The notes: generated by a model not told the origin, from the sequence alone. A DNA stretch of 64,000 nucleotides from Fusarium oxysporum f. sp. lycopersici 4287 (GCF_000149955.1 NC_030995.1:992001-1056000), one strand, 5' to 3'; counted from the first letter of the stretch, positions 46,840 through 61,588 are shown. Numbers and translations are program-made.

Positions 46840-47740
46840 ATGCTGCGCACATCAGCCTCCAACCTGCTGCGCAAGAGCCTGGTGCGCAGCACTCCCGCCC
46901 TGGCCTCACGAGCTGCCTCGACTCACGCCATCTCTAACCCGACCCTCGCCAACATCGAGAAGCGATGGGAGGGCATGCCTCTCCAAGAGCAGGCCGAGCT
47001 CTGGATGGCTCTGCGTGATCGCATGCAGTCCAACTGGACCGAGCTGACCCTTCAGGAGAAGAAAGCTGGTGCGTCACAAACTCTCCTCAACTGCGAAAAT
47101 ACCTCCATCCCGCCCGCGTAGCCGAGATATTGGGTCACAACCACCACAACACATCACCACACATGCTTCAGCCTTGCCGGTCATTGATGATTCACTCAAC
47201 ACCTCAATTGCACAGCTTCAGCCTTGCATTGGACCCTCCACGAGCCTCAATTGCATCATGTAGAACCCAAGCACCCAATTCGTCTTCCTGATTGGTAGAT
47301 GGGGCTTCGATATAGCTTTGCCCGTTACATCAACGGCCCATTCCCTGCATCACCATGTATAACTGCGTCACAACCATAAAACTAACTCAAACTCTCTCAA
47401 CAGCTTACTGGATTGCCTTCGGTCCTCACGGTCCCCGCGCTGCCGACCCCCCTGGAACCGGTGCCCGCGTCGCCTGGGGTGTCTTCATCGGTCTCGCCGC
47501 CAGTGTCGCTCTCTTCGGTGCTGTCCGTGTTGTCGCCAAGCCCGCTCCTTACACCATGACCCAGGAGTACCAGGAGGAGACCAACGAGTTCCTCAAGGTA
47601 TGTTCCATCTTGTCTACATCGCATCCGGTCACTTGGCTAACAAGGACTTTCAGAACCAAAAATCCGATCCTTTCACCGGTATCACCTCTCCTGGTTATGC
47701 TGGCAAGGGTATGGTCCAGTCTCCCCCCAAGGGCAACTAA
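46840..47740 (+). CDS. COX5: Cytochrome c oxidase subunit V (COX IV family)
   Basis: Nuclear-encoded, single-span subunit of respiratory complex IV in the inner mitochondrial membrane. Three exons, 46840-47068, 47404-47597 and 47654-47740, give 169 residues. A presequence of about 28 residues (MLRTSASNLLRKSLVRSTPA) is rich in R and S and lacks acids. The matrix part carries the family signature IEKRWEGMPLQEQAELWMAL and YWIAFGPHGPRA, followed by one membrane helix (VAWGVFIGLAASVALFGAVR) and a short intermembrane tail. The first intron is 335 nt, long for this genome and for such a small gene. Convergent with the mitochondrial ClpX gene. Confidence 0.95.
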
Positions 47741-48061
47741 ATTCAATACACAACATCGTTTCCTTTGTGCTAGAAGCTGGAGTGACTCTACGGAGACGTC
47801 TTGATGTGTAAAAGGGCCTCTGGTACGTATGGATATGACCAGAGGTTTCGAGGTCGCTCCAGAGATATCAAGTCCTCTTGGTGTAAATACTGTACTACAA
47901 CAACGAAACCCGAGTCGAGTCATTTTTTTGATTGAATTTGTTCGCTTGCCTATCTCTGTGGGAGCGTACCCGAAGCTTTGCCTGACCATTCTGTCGACAT
48001 TAAATCCAGTTAATCAAAATAGTAATTGCTCCAATACGCCTCGTTTCCAATGATGTTGAAC
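47741..48061. other. Convergent intergenic region COX5/ClpX
   Basis: 321 bases of 3' sequence for two convergent genes; nothing else was seen. Confidence 0.5.
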
Positions 48062-49926
48062 TTAGCCACCGCTCTGTCCTGCTTCTCGGTACTTTTCGAA
48101 TGTGTTCTCGGGTTCCCCTTTGGCTGGATTCATCTCTTCTGCCTGCATCCTTCTGTCCACCTCAAACCGGCCGTCCTTGCCCCAGTATCCTGCCTTCTCC
48201 GTTCCCTTTACGCATCCCTCGGTGATGAGTACATAAGGCATCGGAGCATCAAACATGGGCTCTGCTAGGACACGCTCCATCTCCATCTTGAGACCTCGGG
48301 CGCCTGTTTCTGAAGCAGCAGCTCGCTCCGCGATAGCATATAATGATTTCTCTGTGAAGAATAATCGCGAAGGGTACGTCTCGAAAAGAGCGGTATACTG
48401 AGCAACAAGGCTGTTTTTGGGTTCAGTCAGAATACGTAAGAGATCTTCTTTAGAAAGCGGACTAAGAGCACAGATATTGTGCAAACGCCCTATCAACTCG
48501 GGAATGAAACCGAAGCTTTGTAGATCAGCAGGAGTGGTAAGATCTAACGGCGTGAACGATGAAGCTGATTGAGGGTTGTGGTGAGGCAAATGCGTATATG
48601 TTTCTGCCGGCAGAGTTTGCTTGTTGCCAGACATAGAGGAGCGTCCCCTAAGTTCTCCGCCGAATCCCATCGTCGGTCTTGCAACTCTCTTCAGGACAGC
48701 CTTGTCTAGCCCGACAAAGGCGCCGCAGAACACAAAGAGAATGTTAGTAGTGTCAATAGTATACTGGTCAACCTTGCCACCTGGAGGAGCTGCCTGAGGA
48801 GTCGAGGAAGATGGCCCAGATGCGCTATAGTTCGTCGTGATAGGTGGCGTAGATCGGGATGAGCGGTTGTCCTTGACATTGATGGTAACTTTTGTTCCCT
48901 CAACGAGCTTCAGCAGCGCCTGTTGAACACCCTCGCCCCCAACATCCCGACCAGTAGTCGTTTCGCGCCTTGCAATCTTGTCGAATTCATCTAGAACAAC
49001 AATACCGTGCTCTGTTGCCTTGATGTCATAATTGGCTTCGATAAGAAGCCGCTCGATGCAGGTCTCAACGTCCTGTCCTATGTATCCAGCCTGAGTGAAG
49101 GAGTTGCAGTCACAGATAGAGAAGGGTACGTTTATCTTTTTGCTTAGTGTTCTAAGTTCTGTCAGTTTAATCGTTTCAGCAGTTGATAGAAGAAGACAGA
49201 CTCTAGTATGTAAGTCTTGCCAACACCCGTGGGACCGACCAGAAGGAGGTTACTCTTGTCTATCTTGACGTGATCGGGAACTGTTATATCCTCTGCAACA
49301 TAGAGATGGTCCATTGGGTCGTCATCGAATTCGTGGTTATCGTGAAGCGCACGGACCGACTCATTATGGCCCGGGAACTCATCTTTAAGAGTATCAGCAG
49401 CGTAACGCTCAGGGATAGAACCATGTACACGCTGACCTTCGACAGGGTGCATCTCACGACGTTTCTGATGCAGTTCTCTGTCTCTCGCAAACCTCTGGCG
49501 CATTACCTTATCCCGCCTGTTCCGGTCCTCGTGCTCATGTTGGTGTCTTCGCCGTAGATTCTGGTAGTGATTGAAGATGGTTGCGCATATTGTCTTCTTG
49601 GCCCGGTCCTGGCCAACGACGTAGTCGTCTACTCTTTTCTTGAGATCGCGTGGGTAGAACTGCGGTACGCCAAAGTTGGTCTTGTTGAACATGGGGCCAC
49701 GCCCCGCATCGACTGATGGGTCATAGCTGCTACTGAAGCCTGAATTGAAGTCGTTGTTGCGTCGTGAAGCTATAGGGGAGCCTGAGATATAGCGGTGTTG
49801 TTGTCGTAATCGGGAATTGTAAGAGGATAGGCAACGTGTCGTAGTAGGTACCGGTCGTGTGGCACAGCGCGAGAGATGGCAAAGACAGCAACGAGCGGTA
49901 GGGAGTGCCCTTACGAAGGGCGACAT
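48062..49926 (-). CDS. MCX1: Mitochondrial ClpX-type AAA+ unfoldase
   Basis: Matrix AAA+ unfoldase of the ClpX family (yeast Mcx1, human CLPX). In yeast it helps load cofactor on heme synthase; a ClpP partner is not visible here. Exons 49926-49202 and 49151-48062, joined across a 50-nt intron (GTCTGT donor, CTGAC branch, TTAG acceptor), give 604 residues. An N-terminal leader rich in R, S and C with no acidic residue is a plausible presequence. Then come the ClpX helix DDYVVGQDRAKKTICATIFN, a highly charged insert of about 100 residues, Walker A GPTGVGKT (231-238), pore-1 loop region AGYIGQDVE, Walker B IVVLDE (292-297), and the sensor-2 and arginine-finger region FGFIPELIGRLHNIC and LTEPKNSLVAQY. 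No zinc-binding N-domain is present. The last exon has a serine/proline-rich insert after the Walker B region. The start is the first ATG. Confidence 0.93.
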
Positions 49927-51055
49927 TATGATATATATTCAGTTTGCATAATATTGGAGGATGATACAAAGCGGAGCGTCAGGCCACAGTTGACTGAGTT
50001 GTAGTATATCTGGGCAGACGATGACGGGATGCGGGGAACGGTTACAGCTTAATGCGGTCGTGCGAGAGCAAGGCCGACGATAGAGCCTATCGATTCGATA
50101 ACATGGAAATGGTTACAGCGAGATTGGTTATAGGACTGGCGTAGGGAGGACGATGCTTCTATGACTGTAGTTACGGAATTGAGGATTATGTGATACCGAC
50201 CTGCGCTTTGTCTGACCTACCAGCTCCGGGACCCTTTCCGCCGCCAGCAGCGTCCGCTATCGGGGTCAGGTGGAAGCTTAGGCACCTTAGAGCCCAGGCC
50301 AACCGTCAAGGCAATTGCGCACAGGAGCTGATAGCGAGTAGCAGCCACTGACAGGCCTAGACTGCAGCGGCGTCCCCGCTAAACAAGCCGGGCCGACATG
50401 GGGGATCTGATACTAGCCCCCGGCCTCCCCAAGCACCCCAAAGCGCAAACTATTTGCTCCATGAATTTGATGGGACCCGTCCGAACTGCACAATGATTCT
50501 CGCGCAACATCAGAAGTGTCTTTTACAGGAAGTGGCGATATTACGAGGTTCTCGGTTGGGTCCAGTGTCACCCTCTCTCAACCACATGTTGAGCGTTGCA
50601 GACACATAGACTGAAAATGCCTTCCATTTAAGGGACAGCGTGCAGATACGTACCGTAGCCGTTGAGAGAAATTCACAATTCGCGACGTCATCCCAACTTA
50701 TCGATAAAGCTCTGAGTGGGCAACCCGAACTGAAACTGAAAGGTTGGTTACCTTAGGCGAATGAGCTAGATAGGAGGTTGCAAGGTCTCTGATATTGCAG
50801 TTCTACTTCTGTTGCCACAATTTTCTGATTCTGCATCTTATTTTTCAAGCCTCTTTTCATCTGGGAAGTTGCTTTAAGATCCTTTGTGCTTCTGTGGCGA
50901 TTCTTCATCTCCCTCGATTGTGTCTCACTTCAAGCTCAACAATTGTCTGAAGCTTGCAACACCAATATCCTGACTACCCCGCCCACCTGAAGACCTACCT
51001 TACTTACCTACCTCCCTTCTACAACCGCGTCGTATTTTCAATTCAACTTTGAAAA
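49927..51055. other. Divergent promoter, MCX1 / branching enzyme
   Basis: 1.1 kb between divergent genes, with a CT-rich leader on the right (50800-51050). No gene was found. Confidence 0.5.
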
Positions 51056-53560
51056 ATGGCCGCAATTGTTGAAAACTCGTCCAATTCCTTGGACCCCAAT
51101 CACTCTGGCGGTGCTGTGGGTGACATTCCTAACGACGGTACAGGTAAGCCTATGCATGGCCTGACATGTGATGATCTGATAGTCAAGAACGCCACGCTCA
51201 TGATGTATTCTAGGCGTTGTGAAGCTCGATCCTTGGCTGGAGCCCTTCAGCGAAGCCCTCAGAAGGCGCTTTTCTAAAACTCAAGATTGGATCAAGACCA
51301 TCAATGATACCGAAGGGGCCTTGAGAAGTTCAGCAGGGTAAGCTTCCAGCTTCCAATTCACCGAGTCGCGTTACTGATACTTGTTGTCTATAGGGCGCTG
51401 AGAAAATTTGGCTTTCAACGCGTATCCTAATAACAACATTGTCTACCGTGAATTGGCCGCCCAATGCCANNNNNNNNNNNNNNNNNNNNNNNNNNNNNNN
51501 NNNNNNNNNNNNNNNNNNNNNNNNNNNNNNNNNNNNNNNNNNNNNNNNNNNNNNNNNNNNNNNNNNNNNNNNNNNNNNNNNNNNNNNNNNNNNNNNNNNN
51601 NNNNNNNNNNNNNNNNNNNNNNNNNNNNNNNNNNNNNNNNNNNNNNNNNNNNNNNNNNNNNNNNNNNNNNNNNNNNNNNNNNNNNNNNNNNNNNNNNNNN
51701 NNNNNNNNNNNNNNNNNNNNNNNNNNNNNNNNNNNNNNNNNNNNNNNNNNNNNNNNNNNNNNNNNNNNGACACAGGATTTGTATGTATCTCCTGCATACG
51801 ATGCCCACTTCTGGAACCCTCCAGCCTCCGAGACATACAAGTTCAAGAATTCTCGACCCAAGAAGCCCGCAAGCGTTCGTGTGTATGAGGCGCATGTCGG
51901 TATCTCCAGCCCTGACCAGCGGTTGCGACTTACAAGGAGTTTACCAAGAACATGCTTCCACGAATTAAGAACCTAGGTTACAATGTGATTCAACTGATGG
52001 CTGTGATGGAACATGCGTACTATGCCAGCTTTGGCTATCAAATCAACAACTTCTTCGCAGCTAGCAGTCGATACGGTACTCCCGAGGACCTCAAGGAGCT
52101 CATTGACACCGCTCACGGCCTCGGAATTACCATGCTTCTCGATGTTGTCCACAGCCACGCTTCCAAGAATGTGCTCGATGGCATCAACGAGTTTGATGGT
52201 ACCGATCACCATTACTTCCATGGTGGCGGCAAGGGCCGACACGATCAGTGGGACAGCCGGCTATTCAACTACGGCCACCATGAGGTGATGCGGTTCTTGC
52301 TGAGCAACTTGCGTTTTTGGATGGACGAGTACCAATTCGACGGTTTCCGATTTGATGGAGTGACCAGCATGCTATATGTTCATCATGGCATGGGCACGTA
52401 AGTGACACTATCATGATTTTATTGGCCTATCATGCTAATTCGAACAGGGGCTTCTCCGGTGGCTATCATGAGTACTTCGGCGCAGATGTTGACGAGGAGG
52501 CTGTTGTCTATATGATGCTTGCAAACGAAATGTTGCATGAACTCTACCCAGAGGTCATTACCATTGCTGAGGATGTCTCTGGTATGCCAGCACTCTGCCT
52601 GCCACTTTCTCTTGGTGGCGTTGGATTCGACTACCGCCTTGCCATGGCCATTCCTGATATGTGGATCAAGATTCTGAAGGAACTCAAGGATGATGAATGG
52701 GATATTGGCAACATCTGCCATACACTTACCAACCGTCGACACGGCGAAAAGACTATCGCCTATGCTGAGAGCCACGACCAGGCGTAAGTTAATGCTCCTT
52801 TGACTTGTTTCACTTTCAGCTACTAACATGCACAGTCTTGTCGGTGACAAAACACTCATGATGCATCTGTGTGACGCTGAAATGTATACCAACATGTCTA
52901 CTCTGTCGCCCCTGACTCCTGTCATTGATCGTGGTATGGCACTCCACAAGATGATTCGACTTGTGACACACGGCCTTGGAGGAGAGGGATATCTGAACTT
53001 TGAGGGTAACGAGTTTGGTCACCCCGAGTGGCTCGACTTCCCGCGTGAGGGCAACAACAACTCATTCTGGTATGCTCGACGACAGCTCAACCTTACGGAT
53101 GATCCCTTGCTCCGATACAAGTTCCTTGATCACTTTGACCGCTTGATGAACCAGACTGAGGCCAAGTATGGTTGGCTCCATGCGCCACAGGCGTATATCT
53201 CATTGAAACATGAAGGTGACAAGGTTATTGTGTTTGAGCGCGGTGGTCTGGTCTTTATCTTTAACTTCCACCCAACCAACAGCTTCAGCGACTACCGTAT
53301 CGGAATTGATGTCGCAGGAACTTACCGTGTCGTTCTCAACACAGATAGCAAGGATGTTGGTGGTCACAACCGTGTCGATGAGAACACCCGATTCTTCACT
53401 ACCCCCATGGAATGGAACAACAGGAAGAACTGGACTCATATCTATATTCCCTGCCGAACTGCTTTGGTAAGTGAGCCCGGTTTTCAAATGACTGTTTGCG
53501 TTTCCTAACATGATCTTGCAGGTTCTGGCTCTTGAGTCCACAATTTCCCAGCAGTCCTGA
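51056..53560 (+). CDS. GLC3: 1,4-alpha-glucan (glycogen) branching enzyme, disrupted by gap and indels
   Basis: GH13 branching enzyme that creates alpha-1,6 branches in glycogen, in the cytosol. Proposed exons: 51056-51143, 51214-51337, 51394 to the gap at 51470-51768, the gap end to 52397, 52448-52783, 52836-53466 and 53522-53560. Seen: the CBM48-like start ([11 protein letters not shown]), then after the gap [11 protein letters not shown], catalytic region I DVVHSHA, the nucleophile region [10 protein letters not shown], the acid/base [16 protein letters not shown] and the C-terminal beta domain with [20 protein letters not shown]. The reading frame is broken before the gap (51404-51460, where [14 protein letters not shown] sits in a frame shifted from exon 3) and after it (about 51919-51924). 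Conserved flanks and normal introns suggest sequencing errors at contig ends rather than a dead gene. Usual length is about 700 residues. Confidence 0.88.
51470..51768. other. Assembly gap (299 N)
   Basis: Run of N inside the branching-enzyme gene. Confidence 0.99.
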
Positions 53561-55416
53561 GTATGGAAGATGAGAGATGGAAACGGGGGTCGTGGTGAAG
53601 CTGCAAGAAGAAGTATCTGACTAGAGTGATTCCTTCATTTGGCGGGGACTGTTACAAAGTGCGCCGTTATTGGGATGAGACCCTGGTTGATGTGTCTCTG
53701 GTTTGTTTTGTTTTGCAGATATATTATAACATCTGAAATAATAAAAGTCGACAGTCAAGAACAACAACTTCAATGTCCTAATACCTCCTTTTACCAGTCG
53801 CAAGGAACGAGGCTGACATGATCAATAATATGATGGTTCTATAGCGTTGCTAGTTGTGGTGGGGTTCTGACGATGCTCGGATTTTTCGGCTCGGTTATTC
53901 GGGAATGGATCGAAACAAAGCTCATTATTTAAACCTTGAAGTAAATTCGATCGTAAGATGTATTGGTCTAGTATTACATAGTTCTTGGTGATCGAAGAAA
54001 ATGGCATCTGCAATTGATAACCGAGACATTACTGTCTTGAAGGGTATAAGTGTTATTTGAAGACCGGTTACCGAAGCTAATCTGGATGTCGTCAGGTTGT
54101 TGAGATTTGAACCGGGGTCGGCTAATGGGGGGAACGGCCTGAACGGTCAAGGGGAAAGAAAAAAAAGTTGGAATGGAACAATTGGCAAATCTCAGCCAAA
54201 AATTTAAATGGACCATCTAAAACTTGCAACTAGCAATTGCCCGTTGTTATTGGTTGGAATCAGGACCATCTCGGCGTAGCTAATAGACAGACCAATAGGG
54301 TTAGACACCTGAGGGAAGAGGACGGGATGCAAGATGGGGATCCCTGACTGGTCTTGTTGCCCCAGAAAAGCCTTGACTTGACAGCATCTCTTGAGAAGAA
54401 CGTGGATGAGGCTGGTGATGATTGAAATCATGATGTTCGTGGTGATCTAGATGTGAATTAATATAGCGTTCAACGCATCGACTTGATCAGGCCGCGCTCG
54501 TCATCTACACTGAGCCCGGTATTTGTTTGTATGCAGTACTTCCGTGCTTTTCGGATCATCAGCCAATCCATTTTGAGCTTCCACCACCATCTCATAGAAC
54601 TCAGCAGCACACAGGTAAACCAAGCCAGGTAAATGCTACTTTCCCCGCTCCGTTTGCATCTTCCCCCTCAGAATGACATCCAGGGGTTTAATTGCTGCGA
54701 GATCATTGATGCCTTTGACTTCAACAATTGAGTCAATTCTACGTATAGAGCCAAGAATGAGATAACCGAGTGAAGATTCGGTTTCGGATATGCATCGAAG
54801 CTCAGCAAGGAAGAATGGATCAGTCCCATAATTAAGTTGAAGATGGAACCAAAGCCATTTAATGCCTGCAGGCCTAAGGAATAAGGACTCAGTGACGATT
54901 ATAAGGCATCTCTCTCTCTCTCTCTCTCCACTGCCGCTGTTTACACTGGTTTCTATGGCCCCAAAAATGCCTGGCTCTGAGTGACCTTCAAGGGGAGGCA
55001 AGAAGACTTAAGACCTCCATCCTGAATGGCAAAAATACTTAGGTAAATTAATATGAATTTAGGAAAGATTCAGTCGACCTTAGAATAAGTATTTTTGGTA
55101 CCTTGCCTTACGTCGGAAGTTTTGCTGCTCCCTGAAGGCCTTGGTTCTGGCGAGACAACCGCTATGGTTCAAGGTGGGAGAGCCAGGTCTGCGAATAATC
55201 CCGTCATGTTCATCCCGGGAAATTGCCGGCATCGCAGCTTCCCCGGCGGGGCCAGAGGTAATTTCGGGCTAGCGTTCCACGTGACACTCTACGAAAGCTC
55301 TAACCGACCAAGTCGTCCTCCCGAGCAAAACTGCTCACCTCCCGTAAAAGTTCTCCCTCAGCTTCAACCAACCTCTCTCCACTCCCATCTCTGATCGCTC
55401 TTTGTCATCTGGCAAG
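53561..55416. other. Intergenic before ATP2
   Basis: 1.86 kb with a (TC)10 tract at 54909-54928 and a CACGTGAC site near 55279 in the ATP2 promoter. Short frames only; no gene is supported. Confidence 0.5.
54909..54928 (+). repeat. (TC)10 microsatellite
   Basis: Perfect alternating TC tract in the intergenic region before ATP2. Confidence 0.85.
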
Positions 55417-57333
<1,917 letters not shown>

Positions 57334-58508
57334 GGGGTTTAAGTATTGAAGTTAATGCCGCGGGAGACGGGAGGAGAGAAATAAAGGACCTGTGTATAGA
57401 GAAGAGGAACAAAGGTCCCGGGAGGTTTCTCATAAGCTCCACCAAGTCTCTTTTGTGAGCTGTGTACTAAGAAATCAACAAAATTCCTCTTGTAGCCATA
57501 TCAAGCTTTCTTTTTTACTAAAAGTGATCCATTCTGACTGACCGTTGCTATGACGAGTGACTTTGTAGTGATTAGGCAAAGCCGCATACAGAAGAGCGAC
57601 CTAAGAACGCAAGTGTACCTTCTGGCTTTATCTTTAAAGTAAGGCATTTAGAGTTTATTAAGAAATCTGCTCTTTGGCCATCAGTCAGATAGTCAATTGG
57701 GCCGGCCATAGGCTTATTAGAGCCGCATTGGGTCGTTCCTTTAAAGTGAAGCTATTCACAGATCAGGGCAAGAAATAGAGGTCAAAGTGCCAATTAGACT
57801 GAGCTTCAGCAAGGTCAGTAGTACCTTAGCTTAGTAATTAGAGCAAGTAGCCTAGCTGCAATTAAGACCTTTCAGAGATACAGGCAATGGATTAGGTTGC
57901 CCTCTGCTCAAGTTCCCGAGAGGTCACCGAAGGCAAGCCAGCTATAGGTCCCCTCGAGGGTAATCATGAAACATCCTCTATATAAAGATTGAAGAAAACC
58001 TCTTTTTTTTTTTAGAAGAAATTTCTCTCTTTAGGCACTAAAGATAAGAAGAGCCATAGTGCCAAGAGGCACAGCAAGGTAAAGGAAGAAGGCCATTTAG
58101 TCAAGCTACCTAGGCAGAGGCATTTGCCTCGCCTAAGATAACAGCCTATCAGCATCAGGGTCTCTAATATTCGATATCGATGTTGAATTATAGTCAATGC
58201 CATACTTAGTCTATTTCATTTTGACTACTTAATATCCGCCTAAGGAATTTCTCTTCAGCTTCTTTTATCCATGGACTTTAGATATAGATGAACTTGATGA
58301 CTCTCCCAGTACGATATATTAGTACCTCATAGAGTTAATAGCAGAAGTGGAAGGTTAGCAGTTTTACATAAATTTGACTCTATTTTTGCTGAAAAAGGAG
58401 ACCTTCAAGTCTCACGGGTATCCAATAAACCGTTCCCAAACATCCTCTCGTTCCCTGACTCCCTGTATTATTGATTCTGTCAAATTATCCACCATGGAAC
58501 ATGTTTGG
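57334..58508. other. Intergenic with TpA-rich, possibly decayed repeat
   Basis: After the ATP2 3' UTR, the segment of about 57590-58260 is unusually rich in TA steps (for example TTAGCTTAGTAATTAGAG), with stop codons scattered through every frame. This would fit a repeat mutated by RIP, but I recognise no element in it. Confidence 0.35.
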
Positions 58509-60032
58509 TCATGGATCGAATGTAAAGGTGGAGTTCATGTCAGTCCTCCATTTCTCAATAGCCTCTCCCTTTGTTATAACTTGGCCTCTTGAATCCATGA
58601 GCACGAGCTTCTTCTCCGCAGGAATCCACTTAACTCGTCTTCCCTTCTCGTCCACAAGGGTGATAGATGCTGTGGGATCTAATCGTAGGCTGTTGGGTTT
58701 TTGCGGTGACCAATTTGGATCTTCGAACAAGACTCTTCCAAGCTCGAGCTCACCTTCGACGAGGCGTGCCATGTGCGGGACGAGAAGATATTGCTGCCAC
58801 TCCGGGCCGATGTGCTCGCAAAGATCCCGTAGTGAACGGTTTCCGACATTCTTTATCCACCAGACATCTGAAGGGAACTTGAGAAAGGCGGCATAGTAGG
58901 CGAGAATGATGAGAGCCCGGGGGCGCAATTCGCGTGCGAGCTGGACGAAGTTCCGGGGCACAAAGGTGAACCAGGTGATGATCCGCAGCATCATGGTGGG
59001 CCCGAAGCCATCGTGCAAGTTCTGATACAAAGATCCGAGGAATTGAAGTGTCTCGTAGTAGGTTTCCACGTTGAGATAGTCTGGATCGCTAGGCTCAATG
59101 GAGTTGAGCATAGAGACAAGGCAAGCAGGAATGTGGTTTGTGGCCTGCTCAACGTCGACAGAAGGTCTGTTAAACAAACAATAAAGGCCTGAGTCAATGA
59201 GTTTCTCAACGCCCATGAGGTCAATAACGAGGCCAATTCCCCTCCAGACAATCATCCAATCGATCAAGTAAAGCTTTTTACCATCCTCATCGCGGAAGTT
59301 TTGAGATGATAGAGCAGTGAGCAATAGAGAATTGGCTAATAACGCCGGGAACGTCTCCGGCTGTGCTTTTTCCACGGCCAGGCGATATCCCTCAAAGGAA
59401 CGAGCGCGATAGGTGAGAGCACGTGCAGGGTCATGGCTTAGCGCAAGACTCTGCATGTGAAGACTTGCGAGACCAAATAACGAATCCATGAGAAATGGGT
59501 TCTCAAAGGCAACCTGAACCATTCTGTTTCTTAGAACATCGTTGATCGGGTTCGAGGGTCCCTGGTCCACTGAGAAAGAGGTACACGTTGAGCTGGTGTA
59601 GAACCAGAGAAGCTTCATATCTGTCACGTCCATTTGACCATGACGGAATACTGGCGAGACGGTCAACGGCCCAGCCTCTTCCATAGGCTCATCGCTAGAA
59701 GAGATAGAGACGACGTCTGGCGAAGGAGCATTCTGAGGAGCGGATAGAGGTTCTGGCGGTCGTTGAGAATTGGTGATGCTGTTGTTTGAAGAGGGAGCAG
59801 TTGAGGCTGCGGGAGTCGGATACACGCAATCAGCCTTGCGCAATCTGCATGATCGACAGACAGGGCGAGCCTCGTCGCATTTAACCTTGCGAGCTTTACA
59901 ATTGCGACATCCAGTTCGCGACTTCTTGTGAGGTCGTTTAGAATGGTAGGGCTTATTGTTATCGTAATTAGGTGGCGATCCTTCTGGGCTTTCCGACTGG
60001 GGTTGCTCTGATGAGGTCTGAGAGTTGTCCAT
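58509..60032 (-). CDS. Zn2Cys6 transcription factor, Upc2-like
   Basis: Zinc cluster regulator of the group often annotated as sterol uptake control protein (Upc2-like); the target genes are unknown. Single exon of 507 residues. A basic stretch ([10 protein letters not shown]) precedes the cluster at about residues 42-69: [18 protein letters not shown] continuing to CRLRKADC, spacing C-x2-C-x6-C-x6-C-x2-C-x6-C. A serine/proline-rich linker leads to an alpha-helical ligand-binding-like domain from about residue 130 ([15 protein letters not shown]) to about 450 ([31 protein letters not shown]), the shape of Upc2-type proteins. The start ATG 60032 is the first true ATG of the frame. An everted CCGCGG half-site pair lies upstream at 60224-60229. 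Confidence 0.88.
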   Translation of the reverse strand: MDNSQTSSEQPQSESPEGSPPNYDNNKPYHSKRPHKKSRTGCRNCKARKVKCDEARPVCRSCRLRKADCVYPTPAASTAPSSNNSITNSQRPPEPLSAPQNAPSPDVVSISSSDEPMEEAGPLTVSPVFRHGQMDVTDMKLLWFYTSSTCTSFSVDQGPSNPINDVLRNRMVQVAFENPFLMDSLFGLASLHMQSLALSHDPARALTYRARSFEGYRLAVEKAQPETFPALLANSLLLTALSSQNFRDEDGKKLYLIDWMIVWRGIGLVIDLMGVEKLIDSGLYCLFNRPSVDVEQATNHIPACLVSMLNSIEPSDPDYLNVETYYETLQFLGSLYQNLHDGFGPTMMLRIITWFTFVPRNFVQLARELRPRALIILAYYAAFLKFPSDVWWIKNVGNRSLRDLCEHIGPEWQQYLLVPHMARLVEGELELGRVLFEDPNWSPQKPNSLRLDPTASITLVDEKGRRVKWIPAEKKLVLMDSRGQVITKGEAIEKWRTDMNSTFTFDP

Positions 60033-61588
60033 GGCTGTTGAGACTATAACATGGTTGTATGTCAACAGTTGGTTATCACAGACGGATAGAACGGATTTAT
60101 GTATGAGATGACAAGAGGTGTCTTGTTTTAGTAAGAGTGAGTTGAGTTGAGTTTCATGCTAACGTTAGGTTGAATGAGATGAGTTGCTTGATGACAAGGT
60201 CTCGCCCACCAACAGTGGAAACCCCGCGGACGTGCGTCTCAGGTCTCAGGACCAAACAAGGCTTAGCAGCACTCCAAGTTAGTTCCATTGCAGCTGTGAC
60301 TGGATGACGACTCTAGTCTATGATGACGATAAGATCTGTACAGTATGATTCGGGTAGACGGGCCCTGGAATCCAATGTCGTCCACGGTATTCCAGGGCTA
60401 TAGAGTCTTGCTTGTAAGTGGTTTATTTACAGTGGAACACGATGCTTGACTCAAATAAACCGAACATCAAGTTTACTCAGGTACATGGCATTCAAAAATG
60501 CATCAGACAATATCCCCATATTGCGCAATTCGACACGAGGCATAATCTCCTTGAGAACGAAACATTTCAAAATAAAGGTCGAGTTGACGACGCCCAATAC
60601 CAAAGTCGGCAATCTTCAGGGCCCGTCTTACTCCTCTTCAGCCAGTAGCCTAGACATCAGTTCATAGGAAGAGAGTGTATACTGTAGCAACGGATATCAT
60701 GGCTTTGCGTAGTTCGACTTTGCTCCGAGGTGCAAAAAATCACACAGTGGAATTGCTGTATCATTATGTTATCGTCATATCCCAGATAGAGTTGATTTCT
60801 TATATTGTGCCTGGCGGCCGAATCTTCGAATGTACGCTACAGCAGAGTCTCGACAGTAGTGCATCTTTAACGATTATGCTTATATCATACGGGTCAGTAA
60901 AGACGATTAACAGTCGGTTTCTGCAAGGCCGATACATGCAGCCGAGGATTCTATTAATCAGACGACGTGAAGTTGGACCAATGTATCTGAAATTCTCACA
61001 AGCCCAGTGGTAAATTAGACAGGTAGCTAGAGACAATATATAAATCTGAAGTCACCTACCAAGCAAAGCCTCAACGGTCCCCCTGAAACCATGTACCAGA
61101 TTACTGCCAGAATATGTGTTACTTACTCTCGCGAATTATACATTATGAACAAAATCTCATTTACAGTTATGTTTTACACTTACACAGACTCATTATTTCG
61201 GTAAAATACCCTACATCAATAGGAAACCTTTCAAGTTTTTTCTTCAATAAACTTCCAAGGACTTATACAGAGAAATGAAAGAGACAGGAATGTTTTCTAT
61301 GCAACCTGAGTCACAGAGCTTCTATACTTTTCCTCTTTCATTATGGAAGAGACAGTTGTCAACGCTGGCGCTTGGTAAACCGGACCTGAAATTCGATCGG
61401 GATTCGGCCGACTTAAAAAATCCGGCCCCGGTTTTGACGAAACGGTTTCGAACTTTTGGGGAAATTGTTAAGCAAGACATGACAGGGCTTATGGCTCATA
61501 GACACAGCCTTGCGACTTGAGCTTCAAAGGCTTCGCCATAGTCTCCAACTCTCTCCTCTCGGTCCCGACCGACGAGAAACTCGCACGG
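60033..61588. other. Divergent intergenic region
   Basis: 1.56 kb between two divergent genes, AT-rich from about 60680 to 61260. No gene, tRNA or transposon was recognised. Confidence 0.5.

Noticed and set aside
54100..54180. Possible tRNA on the minus strand (GGTTCAAATC)
   Set aside because: The bases flanking the T-loop-like motif do not form a T stem and no acceptor stem was found.
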